This document shows positions 1-7,729 of a stretch of DNA of 64,000 nucleotides, one piece after another. The translations under genes were made by a program, and so were the position numbers. A model generated the notes under the pieces. That model was not told the origin of the DNA and did not search any database. It was given only the letters and a program-made list of their open reading frames with translations. The stretch is from CAVZZG01 sp963779685. GTDB lineage: Bacteria > Actinomycetota > Thermoleophilia > Gaiellales > F1-60-MAGs149. The DNA lies in the NCBI GenBank assembly GCA_963779685.1, contig CAVZZG010000003.1, forward strand, positions 2,294,001 to 2,358,000, written 5' to 3'. Numbering within the stretch: the stretch's first letter is position 1; every line of letters begins with the position of its first letter.

Positions 1-175
1 CGAGGTCCGCGGCATGCTCCGCGAGCTCCCGCGCGAGCCGCAGCGTGGCGTCGAGGCCGGGATCGGCGAGCTCGCCCCGGGGGGCATGCACCGTCCGCCG
101 GGCGACGATCTGGCCGTCGGGCGTGACCAGCGCACCGGCGGTCTTGGTGCCGCCGACGTCGAGGGCCAGGATCAT
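1..175 (-). CDS. ROK-family sugar kinase (glucokinase-like), N-terminal fragment
   Basis: Only the first ~58 codons lie in the window; the gene runs off the left edge. The N-terminus reads ILALDVGGTKTAGALV, the ATP-phosphate-binding motif (DxGGTK) of ROK-family sugar kinases, which phosphorylate glucose or related hexoses in the cytoplasm. The ATG at 175 overlaps the TGA of the upstream bicupin gene (ATGA), so the two are probably translationally coupled. The overlap suggests the cupin acts in the same sugar-related pathway, but this is inference. A ROK repressor is less likely because no helix-turn-helix precedes the motif. Confidence 0.85.
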   Translation of the reverse strand, partial: MILALDVGGTKTAGALVTPDGQIVARRTVHAPRGELADPGLDATLRLARELAEHAADL

Positions 176-1044
176 GCGTCCCGGTAGTCCGGCGCGACTC
201 CCACCAGCGCGGTCGCGTTGACGCCGTTCACGTTCCGGTACTCGTGGCGCGCGCCGCGGGGCAGGTACACGGCGTCGTCGGGCCCGACCTCGAACACGAA
301 CGTCCGCTCCTCCCACCATGCCCGCACGACGAGCGACCCGGTGAGCCCGTACAGCACCTCGTCGCCGGCATGAGCGTGGATCGGCGAACGCGCCCCCGGC
401 GACAGGCTCGTGCGGGCGACCGTGATGTACTCGGTGCTGATGAGGAGGCCCACGAGCGCGCCGCCCTCGAGCCGGTAGGAGATGTCGGCGTCGCGCAGCT
501 GCATGATCGACTGCTCGTGCCCGCTCGCCGGGAGCGCCCCGAGCAGGTGGTCACGCGTGTAGGTGGACACCTCGAGGTAGGGCCGGGTGCGGGAGTAGGC
601 GCCGGAGGTGCCGGCGGCCGGGGGCGGGGCGAACAGCTCGAGCACGCGGAGCGGTTCGGTGCCGTGGGCGAAGGCGTGGTGCCAGGTGTTGGCGCGGAAG
701 AACACGTTGCCGCCGGCCGGCACCAGCTCGACCTCACCCGTCTCGGGGTTGGCGATGATCATCTCGCCCGAGAGGACCTGCAGCAGCTCGTCCGCGCCGA
801 AGACCGTGCGGAACTCGCGGGAGTGGCGGAACGCGCCGCCCGGGGCGAGACCGAACACGAGTGCGTGGATCTCGGCCGAGGACACGTAGATCCAGTCCAT
901 CACCTCGCCAGCCTCGTCGTCACCCCAGACGTGCCGGGTGACGGACGTCCGTGTCACCAGCGTGGGCTCGGCGAAGGTCGGCCGTGGCGACGGACTGTAG
1001 GCGCGCGCCGGCGGACCGGACTCCTGCGAGGTCACCCGCCGCAC
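172..1044 (-). CDS. Two-domain cupin protein (bicupin)
   Basis: 290 residues from a GTG start. Two beta-barrel cupin modules are visible: one around residues 75-140 (ADELLQVLSGEM, then NTWHHAFAHG) and one around 205-285 (HAHAGDEVLYGLTGSL, then YLPRGARHEYRN). Histidine and glutamate residues in both modules could bind a metal. Bicupins include dioxygenases, isomerases and sugar-binding proteins; nothing here fixes the reaction. The stop codon overlaps the start of the ROK kinase gene, so the two form an operon and a sugar-related substrate is plausible. No clear ribosome-binding site supports the GTG start, so a slightly different start is possible. Confidence 0.75.
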   Translation of the reverse strand: MRRVTSQESGPPARAYSPSPRPTFAEPTLVTRTSVTRHVWGDDEAGEVMDWIYVSSAEIHALVFGLAPGGAFRHSREFRTVFGADELLQVLSGEMIIANPETGEVELVPAGGNVFFRANTWHHAFAHGTEPLRVLELFAPPPAAGTSGAYSRTRPYLEVSTYTRDHLLGALPASGHEQSIMQLRDADISYRLEGGALVGLLISTEYITVARTSLSPGARSPIHAHAGDEVLYGLTGSLVVRAWWEERTFVFEVGPDDAVYLPRGARHEYRNVNGVNATALVGVAPDYRDA

Positions 1045-1128
1045 CGGGCGTGGTCGATGGTCGTCGCGGCCATGAGGACTCCCTTCCGGTCAGGCATCAC
1101 CGGCATGGTAGGCCCAACGCCCGCGATC

Positions 1129-1404
1129 TCAGCCGCCGTGATCGCGTCGCGCCTCGTCCTCCATCCGGGCGAGCCGGGTGTAGTAATCGCTGAACTCGTT
1201 CAGGTGCGCGAGGGCGATCCTGGCAGTGGTGAGCGCGTCGTCGCCGGTCACGTTGGTGGCCGGATCCGTGAGCCCGTGCTCGAGCTCGACGTTCATCCCA
1301 CTGCGGAACTCCTCGACGTCGAACGGCGCGGCATCCCAGTCGATGCCGACCTCGGCGCCGAACCGGCGCGCTTCCTCGGTGGTGAAGTCGGTTCGACCGG
1401 GCAC
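1129..1404 (-). CDS. DUF5661 family small protein
   Basis: 91-residue soluble protein. The core contains GIDWDAAPFDVEEFRSGMN, then VELEHG, then a segment with ALAHLNEFSDYYTRL. This matches the DUF5661 family, whose function is unknown. The length is typical for the family. The GTG start has TAGACT eight bases upstream, which fits initiation on an almost leaderless transcript. It lies 84 bp upstream of the bicupin gene on the same strand and could be co-transcribed, although the next gene upstream is separated by about 50 bp. Confidence 0.75.
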   Translation of the reverse strand: MPGRTDFTTEEARRFGAEVGIDWDAAPFDVEEFRSGMNVELEHGLTDPATNVTGDDALTTARIALAHLNEFSDYYTRLARMEDEARRDHGG

Positions 1405-1412
1405 GTGTCAGG

Positions 1413-1418
1413 AGTCTA
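1413..1418 (-). promoter_or_regulatory. -10 box (TAGACT), near-leaderless, DUF5661 gene
   Basis: TAGACT on the minus strand lies eight bases before the GTG at 1404 and no Shine-Dalgarno sequence fits between them. The arrangement matches the other short-leader genes in this window. Confidence 0.45.
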
Positions 1419-1456
1419 GCCCGAAGCGCAGGGCGGCACCGGCGCCGGCAGCGAGT

Positions 1457-3262
1457 TCATGGAGCGGCCGGGATCGCCAGCGCGGCGATGCTCCTGGCCG
1501 GGTCCACCCCGAAGGCCTCCGGGTGCAGGTAGCGGCCTCTCTCGGCCCCCGGCTTGGCCTCGTCGACGACCACCGGGTTCGACCTCGCACAGGCGTCGCG
1601 GCGCACGCCGCTGAGCTGCCACGAGACGGTGCCGCGCGGCGCGCCGCCCGCGACCTCGAACGCGTTCCCCTCCACCGCCCGGGCGACATGGAGACCGGGC
1701 ATGGCGACTCCGATGGCGGTCAGCTGGTAGCGGATGTCGCCATTGAGGGCCTCGAACCAATCCGGCAGGGCAACCCGGGCGCCGCCGTCGGCACCGAGCT
1801 CGACCGTCCCGTCGTACAGGTTCCGGTGGGCGTCGCTCTCGACGCAGGCATGGGTCAGGTAACGGTTGGCGGGATCGAGCGGATGGTCGATCTTGAAGTT
1901 CTTGACGCCGGCGACGATGGCGGCGGCGCTCACCGCGCCACTGACCTGCGCGTTGCCGGCCACCGTCAGGGTGCCGATGGAGGACACTCCGATCGCGCCG
2001 GAGCCCTGCACGCCGATGCCGCTCGCACCGAGGCCGGTGCCGAGCACGCCGATGCCGCTCGCACCGATGCTGGTGCCGACCACGCCGATGCCCGCGCCGG
2101 TGGTGGCGGGACTCGTCCCCAGCACGCCAATGGCCCCGGCGCTCGCCACGGTGCCGACGACGCCGACGTTGGCGCTGCCGCCGGTGGGCGTGAGGTTCTC
2201 TCCGTGCACGCCGACGCCATTCACGGAGCTGGCCACACCCCTGACGCCCAGCAGGCCCGAGCTGCCCACCACGCCGGCTGCGCCGGCGCCGGAGCCCTGC
2301 GAGTTGCCGGAGACGCCGACGCCGTTCGAGGCGCCGGCTGCGGTCGCGTTGCCCACGACGCCGACCCCGCCCGTCGACGCGGTCTTGCCCACCACGCCGA
2401 ACACCTGCCCGCTGCCTGCAAGGTGCGTACCCAGCACGCCGGCCAGCGCGGTGCTCGACGCCAGGCCCTGCACGCCGACGGCCTGGCCGCTGCCGGAGGT
2501 CGAGCCCGAGACGCCGATCGAGTCGGCGCCGACGCCATTGCCGCGGACGCCGGTGCCACCCGGGGTGAACGAGGCCGCATCGACTCCGACGAAGCCCGAG
2601 GCCCGCACGCCGATGCCGTTGGACTGCGACCCGTTGGCGGCCACGCCGATCCCGTTGGCGCCGTCGACCGCGTTGCCGGCAACGCCGATGCCGCCCGGAC
2701 CCGTGTTGTCCGCCTCGATCGCCGCCACACCGGTCGCGGTGGTGGCGACGATGGCCTGGCCGCCCACCGCAGTCGCGCGGAGGGCGACGCCGACCTGGCC
2801 GGCCGACGCCGAGTTGGTGGCCCTGATCGCATCGGCGAAGGCGTTCGTCGTCGTCGCGATCAACCCGTGGGTGTTGCCGCCCTCGGCCGAAACCCCGGCG
2901 CCGGCGCCAGGCGCCGCCGCGACGTTGCGGCCTCGGACTCCGAAGCGGTCTGCGGCCCTGGCCGTGCCGAGGACCCCGGTGCCCCTGGCGGAATCACCCC
3001 GGAGGCCGACCCCGCCGGCCGTCTGGTTGCCGAAGACCGCGGCGGACGAGCCGCCCGAGGCGACCTTGGTCGTTGCCGTACCTGCGCTGTTCGCCTTCCC
3101 GAGCCGGACGGCCCCGCCAACCGCCGCGTCGGCCTCTTCCTGACGACCGAGGAGTCCCGCGGCCCACGCGGCGACGCCGCCGAGCCCGATGGCGAGCGCC
3201 GAGCGCCGGCTCCGGGCGGACAGGAGACGATCATCCGGCGTGGGTTCGGGATGGGTCGGCAC
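1457..3262 (-). CDS. Tat-signal secreted protein with GVxG repeats and conserved C-terminal domain
   Basis: 601 residues. Residues ~18-45 look like a twin-arginine signal (SRRSALAIG followed by a hydrophobic stretch). The long middle part, ~65-420, repeats short Gly/Val/Ala units such as GVLGT, GIGVVG and GVGVSGN, a pattern expected for a beta-helix or fibre shaft. The C-terminal ~170 residues (KNFKIDHPLDP, YLTHACVES, NLYDGTVEL, ALNGDIRYQLT, GRYLHPEAFG) form a conserved module found at the end of many such repeat proteins in diverse bacteria. The GTG start at 3262 is preceded by GGAGGAA. A surface or extracellular fibre-like role is inferred; no enzymatic motif is seen. Confidence 0.75.
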   Translation of the reverse strand: MPTHPEPTPDDRLLSARSRRSALAIGLGGVAAWAAGLLGRQEEADAAVGGAVRLGKANSAGTATTKVASGGSSAAVFGNQTAGGVGLRGDSARGTGVLGTARAADRFGVRGRNVAAAPGAGAGVSAEGGNTHGLIATTTNAFADAIRATNSASAGQVGVALRATAVGGQAIVATTATGVAAIEADNTGPGGIGVAGNAVDGANGIGVAANGSQSNGIGVRASGFVGVDAASFTPGGTGVRGNGVGADSIGVSGSTSGSGQAVGVQGLASSTALAGVLGTHLAGSGQVFGVVGKTASTGGVGVVGNATAAGASNGVGVSGNSQGSGAGAAGVVGSSGLLGVRGVASSVNGVGVHGENLTPTGGSANVGVVGTVASAGAIGVLGTSPATTGAGIGVVGTSIGASGIGVLGTGLGASGIGVQGSGAIGVSSIGTLTVAGNAQVSGAVSAAAIVAGVKNFKIDHPLDPANRYLTHACVESDAHRNLYDGTVELGADGGARVALPDWFEALNGDIRYQLTAIGVAMPGLHVARAVEGNAFEVAGGAPRGTVSWQLSGVRRDACARSNPVVVDEAKPGAERGRYLHPEAFGVDPARSIAALAIPAAP

Positions 3263-3272
3263 GGGATTCCTC

Positions 3273-3313
3273 CAGGGTTGCTCGCAGCGCCATCATCGCC
3301 TCAGGGTTGCTCG
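3273..3313. repeat. 12-bp direct repeat in divergent promoter region
   Basis: CAGGGTTGCTCG occurs exactly twice, at 3273-3284 and 3302-3313, 29 bp start to start. Both copies lie just upstream of the GVxG-repeat gene start (minus strand) and before the PASTA gene. They could be regulator-binding half-sites or a chance duplication. Confidence 0.5.
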
Positions 3314-3376
3314 AGGGCGAGTCCTGTCATGCAAGCGTCATCTCGACGGCGCCGGGGCGCGCACGGGCAACGCTGG

Positions 3377-3382
3377 TACAGT
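3377..3382 (+). promoter_or_regulatory. -10 box (TACAGT) for the PASTA gene
   Basis: TACAGT ends 13 bases before the ATG at 3396, giving a predicted leader of only a few bases. No Shine-Dalgarno sequence is present, consistent with near-leaderless translation. Confidence 0.45.
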
Positions 3383-3395
3383 CAGCGCGGACCCG

Positions 3396-4802
3396 ATGAC
3401 CGGCACGCAGGACTCCACCACCGTCGAACGCACTGCGATCCCGCTCGGGTCGACCGTGGTCCTGATCGTCTCCGACGGGCCGCCGCCCACCGGCACTCCG
3501 GGCGTCGTCGTCCCGGATGTGATGGGCAAGCCGCAGGCTCAGGCGCAGGACACGATGGAGCGCAGCGGCCTCAGGTCGCACTCCGTCGTCCAGCCGAACG
3601 CCTCGTACGCGCACGGCACCGTCGCCGGGCAGTGGCCGCGACCCGCCGACCCGGCGGCCGTCAGCGGTGCGGCCGCCCTGCTGATCTCGTCGGGCCGGCC
3701 CGACGACCGGCTCGCACTCGTCGGCGTGCCGACGGTCATCGGCCAGACAGAGGCGGGCGCTGCCGAGACGCTCGAGCGGCTCGCTCTGCAGCCGGCCACC
3801 GTCCGCGTTCTCAGCCCGACGGTTCCGGCGGGGGTCGTGATCGCCCAGCTCCCGGAGGAACGGGCGTCGGCGCCGGCCCAGCGCAAGCCGATCTGGCCGT
3901 GGGTGCTGGCGGGCGTCGCGGTGCTCGCAGCGATCCTCGCCGTCGTGCTCTACACGGGACGTTCCAGCACCGCGACGGTCGCGGTGCCCTCGCTGGTGGG
4001 CCTGTCGCAGGCCAAGGCCGAGCAGGCCCTCGCCGACGCGAAGCTCGCGGTCGGGACGATCACCGAACGCGCCAGCACCGACCAGGCACCGGGCGCGGTG
4101 CTCTCGCAGGACCCGGCGGCGGAATCGAAGGTCGACGAAGGCTCGAAGGTCGACCTCGTGGTGGCGGCCAAGAGCGACCTGGTGGCGGTGCCGGACGTCG
4201 TCGGCGGCACCCGCGACAACGCCGTCAAGGCACTGACCGACGCAAAGCTCGAGGCATCGGTGACGGAGGCCGCCAATGCCACGGTCGCGGCCGGCTCGGT
4301 CGTCTCGCAGAGCCCGAAGGCCGGCCAGCAGGTACCGCCGGGCACCACGGTGGGCGTCGTCGTCTCGACCGGTCCGGCGGCCACGACCGTGGACGTCCCC
4401 GATGTCGTCGGCGCAACCGTGGCGAGCGCGACCCAGAAGCTCGGCGCCGCGGGACTCGGGGCGACGCCGTTCGAGGACTTCAGCGACACCGTGGCCGCGG
4501 GCACGGTCATCAGCCAGGCTCCCGCAGCCGGCACGGCGGTGGCGACCGGCACCGCGGTGGCGATGCTCGTCTCCCGCGGACCGGCAGCGTCGCCGGCCCC
4601 CGACGTGAAGCTGCCCGACGTCGTCGGCGAGACTCTGAAGGACGCCACCTCGACGCTCGAGGCGGCCGGCCTCACGGTCAGCTCGCTCAAGATCGACGGC
4701 AGCGGCAAGCCGGCCGACGAGGTGCTCTACCAGACGCCCGACGCCGGCGCGACCGTGGCCACGGGCAGCCAGGTCGTCCTGATCATCTCCAGCGGCAGCT
4801 GA
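3396..4802 (+). CDS. Membrane protein with PASTA repeats on both sides of one membrane segment
   Basis: 468 residues from ATG 3396. The protein opens with what looks like the last third of a PASTA unit (STVVLIVSDGPPP). Two PASTA-like units follow (VVVPDVMGK; VGVPTVIGQ). A single membrane segment lies around residue 167-187 (PWVLAGVAVLAAILAVVLY), and then at least four PASTA units come after it (VPSLVGL, VPDVVGG, VPDVVGA, LPDVVGE). PASTA domains normally sit outside the cell on PknB-type kinases or penicillin-binding proteins and sense cell-wall muropeptides. No kinase or transpeptidase domain is present here. The reading frame is open to 3189, but that extension does not resemble PASTA sequence and would overlap the divergent gene. 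Confidence 0.75.
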   Translation: MTGTQDSTTVERTAIPLGSTVVLIVSDGPPPTGTPGVVVPDVMGKPQAQAQDTMERSGLRSHSVVQPNASYAHGTVAGQWPRPADPAAVSGAAALLISSGRPDDRLALVGVPTVIGQTEAGAAETLERLALQPATVRVLSPTVPAGVVIAQLPEERASAPAQRKPIWPWVLAGVAVLAAILAVVLYTGRSSTATVAVPSLVGLSQAKAEQALADAKLAVGTITERASTDQAPGAVLSQDPAAESKVDEGSKVDLVVAAKSDLVAVPDVVGGTRDNAVKALTDAKLEASVTEAANATVAAGSVVSQSPKAGQQVPPGTTVGVVVSTGPAATTVDVPDVVGATVASATQKLGAAGLGATPFEDFSDTVAAGTVISQAPAAGTAVATGTAVAMLVSRGPAASPAPDVKLPDVVGETLKDATSTLEAAGLTVSSLKIDGSGKPADEVLYQTPDAGATVATGSQVVLIISSGS

Positions 4803-4838
4803 CGCGCGCGCGTCGACGGCGCGCCTCGCGGAAAACCC

Positions 4839-4844
4839 GATACT
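4839..4844 (+). promoter_or_regulatory. -10-like box (GATACT), leaderless oxidoreductase gene
   Basis: GATACT is followed by six bases and then the GTG start at 4851. The spacing is the same as at other predicted leaderless genes of the window and supports this GTG as the start. Confidence 0.5.
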
Positions 4845-4850
4845 GCCGCC

Positions 4851-6092
4851 GTGAAGGTGATCGTCATCGGCGGCGGCGTGATCGGGACGGCGTGCGCGTA
4901 CGCGCTGCTGGAGGTGGCCGACGACCTCGTCCTGCTGGACGCCGGCACCGTGGGCGGCGGCGCCTCGGCGGGGAACGCCGGCTGGGTGACGCCGAGCCTG
5001 GCGACGCCGCTCGCGGCACCCGGGATGCTCGCGACCGGCCTGCGCTCGGCGTTCGACCCGCGTGGTGCACTCGTGATCCGCCCGCGCCTCGACCCGGCCT
5101 GGGTGAGCTGGCTGTGGCGGTTCGCGCGCGCGTCGCGGCCGGCGGCGTTCGAGCGCGGCGTGAAGGCGCTGTTCGACCTGACCATCCGCTCGCTCGAGGC
5201 GCTCGACGACATGCGCGCGGACGGCGTCCAGTTCGAGGAGCACCGGGCCGGGCTGCTCGCCGTCGCGCGCACGCGCGCGGGCCTGCACTGGTTCGAGACG
5301 CTGTTCGCGGCGCTGCTCCCGCTCGGGTTCCCCGGCGAGATCGAGGGCATGAGCGGCGACGAGGCCCGGGCGTTCGAGCCCGGACTGGGTGATGCCATCG
5401 GCTGGGCGACCCGGGCGAGCCTCGATCGCCACGTCGCTCCGGAGACGCTGGTCGCGGGCCTGGCCGCGCGGCTGCGCGAGCGCGGTGCCGAGATCTGCGA
5501 GCACACGACGGCGACCGCGCTGCGACGGGCCGGCGGCGGGTGGGCGGTCGACACGCCGGCCGGCGAGCGCCGGTGCGACCTCGTCGTGCTGGCCAGCGCG
5601 CTCGGTACGGCCGACCTGCTGCGCCCGATCGGCCTCAACGTTCCGATCATCGGCGCGAAGGGCTACTCCGTCACCGTCCAGGTGCCGCGGCCCGCGCCGG
5701 CGATGCCGCTCTACCTGTGCGAACCGAAGATCGGGACATCGCCGTTCGACCACGGCACCCGCCTGGCCGGCTTCTTCGAGCTCGGCGCTAGGGACGGCCT
5801 GCCCAGCGCCGACCGCACGCAGCAACTGCTCGATGCCGCGCGGCCCTACCTGCGGTCCGAGCTCCCGGCGGCCAGCGGCACGGCCGGCTGGGCCGGGTTT
5901 CGCCCGGCGACCCCGGACTCGCTGCCACTGCTCGGCCGTGTCGACCGCGCACCCGGGCTGATCGTCGCGACCGGCCACGGCATGCTCGGCGTCACCCTGG
6001 CTCCGGCCACGGGCCGTGCCGTCGCGCTGCTCGCCCGCGGCGAGCCGGTCGACTGGATCGCCCCACTCGACCCTTCCCGTTTCACCCGCTGA
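4851..6092 (+). CDS. FAD-dependent amine/amino acid oxidoreductase (DadA/glycine oxidase-like)
   Basis: 413 residues. The N-terminus is a Rossmann dinucleotide-binding motif (VIVIGGGVIGTACAY) followed by GGGASAGNAGWVTP, the FAD-contact segment typical of D-amino acid dehydrogenases and the DAO family. The C-terminal part has the second FAD-contact region (GWAGFRPATPDSLPLLG and ATGHGMLGVTLAPATG). Such enzymes oxidatively deaminate D-amino acids, glycine or related amines. A six-base gap from GATACT supports the GTG start. The next two genes follow closely on the same strand and may form a catabolic operon with it. The substrate cannot be read from sequence. Confidence 0.85.
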   Translation: MKVIVIGGGVIGTACAYALLEVADDLVLLDAGTVGGGASAGNAGWVTPSLATPLAAPGMLATGLRSAFDPRGALVIRPRLDPAWVSWLWRFARASRPAAFERGVKALFDLTIRSLEALDDMRADGVQFEEHRAGLLAVARTRAGLHWFETLFAALLPLGFPGEIEGMSGDEARAFEPGLGDAIGWATRASLDRHVAPETLVAGLAARLRERGAEICEHTTATALRRAGGGWAVDTPAGERRCDLVVLASALGTADLLRPIGLNVPIIGAKGYSVTVQVPRPAPAMPLYLCEPKIGTSPFDHGTRLAGFFELGARDGLPSADRTQQLLDAARPYLRSELPAASGTAGWAGFRPATPDSLPLLGRVDRAPGLIVATGHGMLGVTLAPATGRAVALLARGEPVDWIAPLDPSRFTR

Positions 6093-6111
6093 CCGGATCA
6101 GGAAGGAAGCG

Positions 6112-6726
6112 ATGTTCGTCTACGTCGAGTTCATCTCCCGCATCGAGGGCGCCAGCCTGGACCGCTTCTACGAGGTCGCCCGCGATGTCCCGAACCGATG
6201 GGCCGACGAGCACCCGGAGGACCACCTGATCCTCAATATCGGCCGCACCTGGCGGATCGGTCCGACACCCTCGTACATTCATGCCTGGTCGAACCCGGCG
6301 GCCGGAACCGATCGCCTGGACGAGTGGCAGCGGATCTTCTCGTCCGGCGGTGCGGCCGACCTGGAGGCGCGGTTCGCGCTGGCGGGACGCGTCGACCGGG
6401 CCGGGCTGTACGAGGCGCTGCTTCCCCCGGTGCAGGGCCGGGACGGGCTCTACTACGGCGAGTACTTCGACTTCGCGAGCGACGTCCACCGCGACACCGT
6501 GGCGGACTTCTTCCGCGAGCGCGCGGCCGGCCACGGCGACGCCACGCTCAACCTCGTCGTCGACCGCAAGGACGGGCTCGGCCCGGATCCGCGAGGACTG
6601 GCAGTCTGGACCGTCCCCAGCTGGACGAAGCTCGATGTGCTCGCTCCGGAGTTGCGCCGAGCGGCGAGCCCGGTCGAGCTCATCGCCTCGGGTCTGTACG
6701 CCGACACTGGCCGCGAGATCCTGTGA
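6112..6726 (+). CDS. Hypothetical protein, possibly dimeric alpha/beta-barrel type
   Basis: 204 residues from ATG 6112, with AGGAAGG immediately upstream. I do not recognise a named family with confidence. The sequence has two similar halves of ferredoxin-like pattern (FVYVEFISRIEGASLDRFYEVARDV; then LYYGEYFDFASDVHRDTVADFF), as in NIPSNAP or dimeric alpha/beta-barrel proteins. The reading frame stays open upstream to 6016, but that part overlaps the oxidoreductase gene. It sits 19 bp after the DadA-like gene and its TGA overlaps the likely GTG of the SMP-30 gene, so it probably belongs to the same pathway. Confidence 0.7.
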   Translation: MFVYVEFISRIEGASLDRFYEVARDVPNRWADEHPEDHLILNIGRTWRIGPTPSYIHAWSNPAAGTDRLDEWQRIFSSGGAADLEARFALAGRVDRAGLYEALLPPVQGRDGLYYGEYFDFASDVHRDTVADFFRERAAGHGDATLNLVVDRKDGLGPDPRGLAVWTVPSWTKLDVLAPELRRAASPVELIASGLYADTGREIL

Positions 6727-7655
6727 GCGCTAGCATCGACGACCTGATGCCACATACCGACCGCTTCACCGACCTCGTGCCAGACCCCGGCGCCGTCGAG
6801 TTGCTCGCAACCGGCGCGACCTTCACCGAAGGCCCGGTCTACCTCCCGCAGGAGCGCTGCGTCCTGTTCAGCGACATCCCGAACGACCGGATCCTGCGGT
6901 GGTCGGAGGCGGACGGCATGACGGTCTGGCGCGAGCCCAGCGGCTACGCCAACGGCGCGACGCGCGATCTCGAGGGACGGATCGTGCACTGCGAGCACGG
7001 CACCCGCCGCGTCAGCCGCACCGAGCACGACGGCTCGGTTGTCACGCTGGTCGACCGCTACGGCGCCGGCCGCCTGAACTCGCCGAACGATGCGGTCGTC
7101 ACGCCGGACGGTGCGATCTGGTTCACCGATCCGCCCTACGGCATCGTCTCGGACGTCGAGGGCCACAAGGCGGACTCCGAGCAGGACGGCAACTACGTCT
7201 TCCGCCTCGACCCGGCGTCCGGCTCGCTCGAGGTCGTGAACGACACCATGGAGGAGCCGAACGGCCTCGCGTTCTCCCCCGACCGCTCGCTGCTGTACAT
7301 CGCCGACTCGTCGTCGGTGGACGGCCGCGGCGTGAACCACCACATCATGGTCTTCGACGTCGTCGACGGCCGGCGGCTCGCCAACGGGCGCGTGTTCGCG
7401 GTCATCGATCCGGGCGTCCCGGACGGGCTGCGGGTCGACGAGCATGGCAACGTCTTCACCTCGGCCGAGGACGGCGTCCACGTGCTGGCGCCCGACGGCA
7501 CGGAGCTCGGCCGCATCCTCGTCCCCGAGCTGGTCGCGAACGTGGCCTTCGGCGGTGAGGACGGCCGCACGCTCTACATGACGGCCACGAGCTCGCTGTA
7601 CCGGATCCGCCTGGCCGTTCGCGAGGCGCCGGGCGCCGGGTCGTCGCCGCGATGA
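6723..7655 (+). CDS. SMP-30/gluconolactonase family protein
   Basis: About 310 residues, a six-bladed beta-propeller of the SMP-30/regucalcin/gluconolactonase family, which hydrolyses sugar lactones using a bound divalent metal. The metal-ligand positions are recognisable: Glu in TEGPVY, Asn in SPNDAVV, Asn in EPNGLAF and Asp in PDGLRVDEHGN. The GTG at 6723 overlaps the previous stop (GTGA), favouring coupled translation. An ATG at 6747 preceded by TAGCAT is an alternative start that would shorten the protein by eight residues. Together with the flanking oxidoreductase genes this suggests a sugar or sugar-acid breakdown route. Confidence 0.85.
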   Translation: MSASIDDLMPHTDRFTDLVPDPGAVELLATGATFTEGPVYLPQERCVLFSDIPNDRILRWSEADGMTVWREPSGYANGATRDLEGRIVHCEHGTRRVSRTEHDGSVVTLVDRYGAGRLNSPNDAVVTPDGAIWFTDPPYGIVSDVEGHKADSEQDGNYVFRLDPASGSLEVVNDTMEEPNGLAFSPDRSLLYIADSSSVDGRGVNHHIMVFDVVDGRRLANGRVFAVIDPGVPDGLRVDEHGNVFTSAEDGVHVLAPDGTELGRILVPELVANVAFGGEDGRTLYMTATSSLYRIRLAVREAPGAGSSPR

Positions 7656-7699
7656 CCGCGCACTAGACCTCGATCCACGGACACGGCAACGGCCGTCTG

Positions 7700-7705
7700 T
7701 ATGCT
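7700..7705 (+). promoter_or_regulatory. -10 box (TATGCT) upstream of secreted propeller gene
   Basis: TATGCT is followed by a ~24-base leader that carries GGGAGG at 7719-7724 before the GTG at 7730. Unlike many neighbours, this gene therefore has an ordinary leader with a Shine-Dalgarno sequence. Confidence 0.4.
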
Positions 7706-7729
7706 CTGAACAGCCCCCGGGAGGTTGCA

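Noticed and set aside
1226..5392. Very long open frame on the plus strand (over 1300 codons)
   Set aside because: It runs antisense through the GVxG-repeat gene and out of frame through the PASTA gene. Its composition is Arg/Gly/Ala-rich shadow sequence with no domain.
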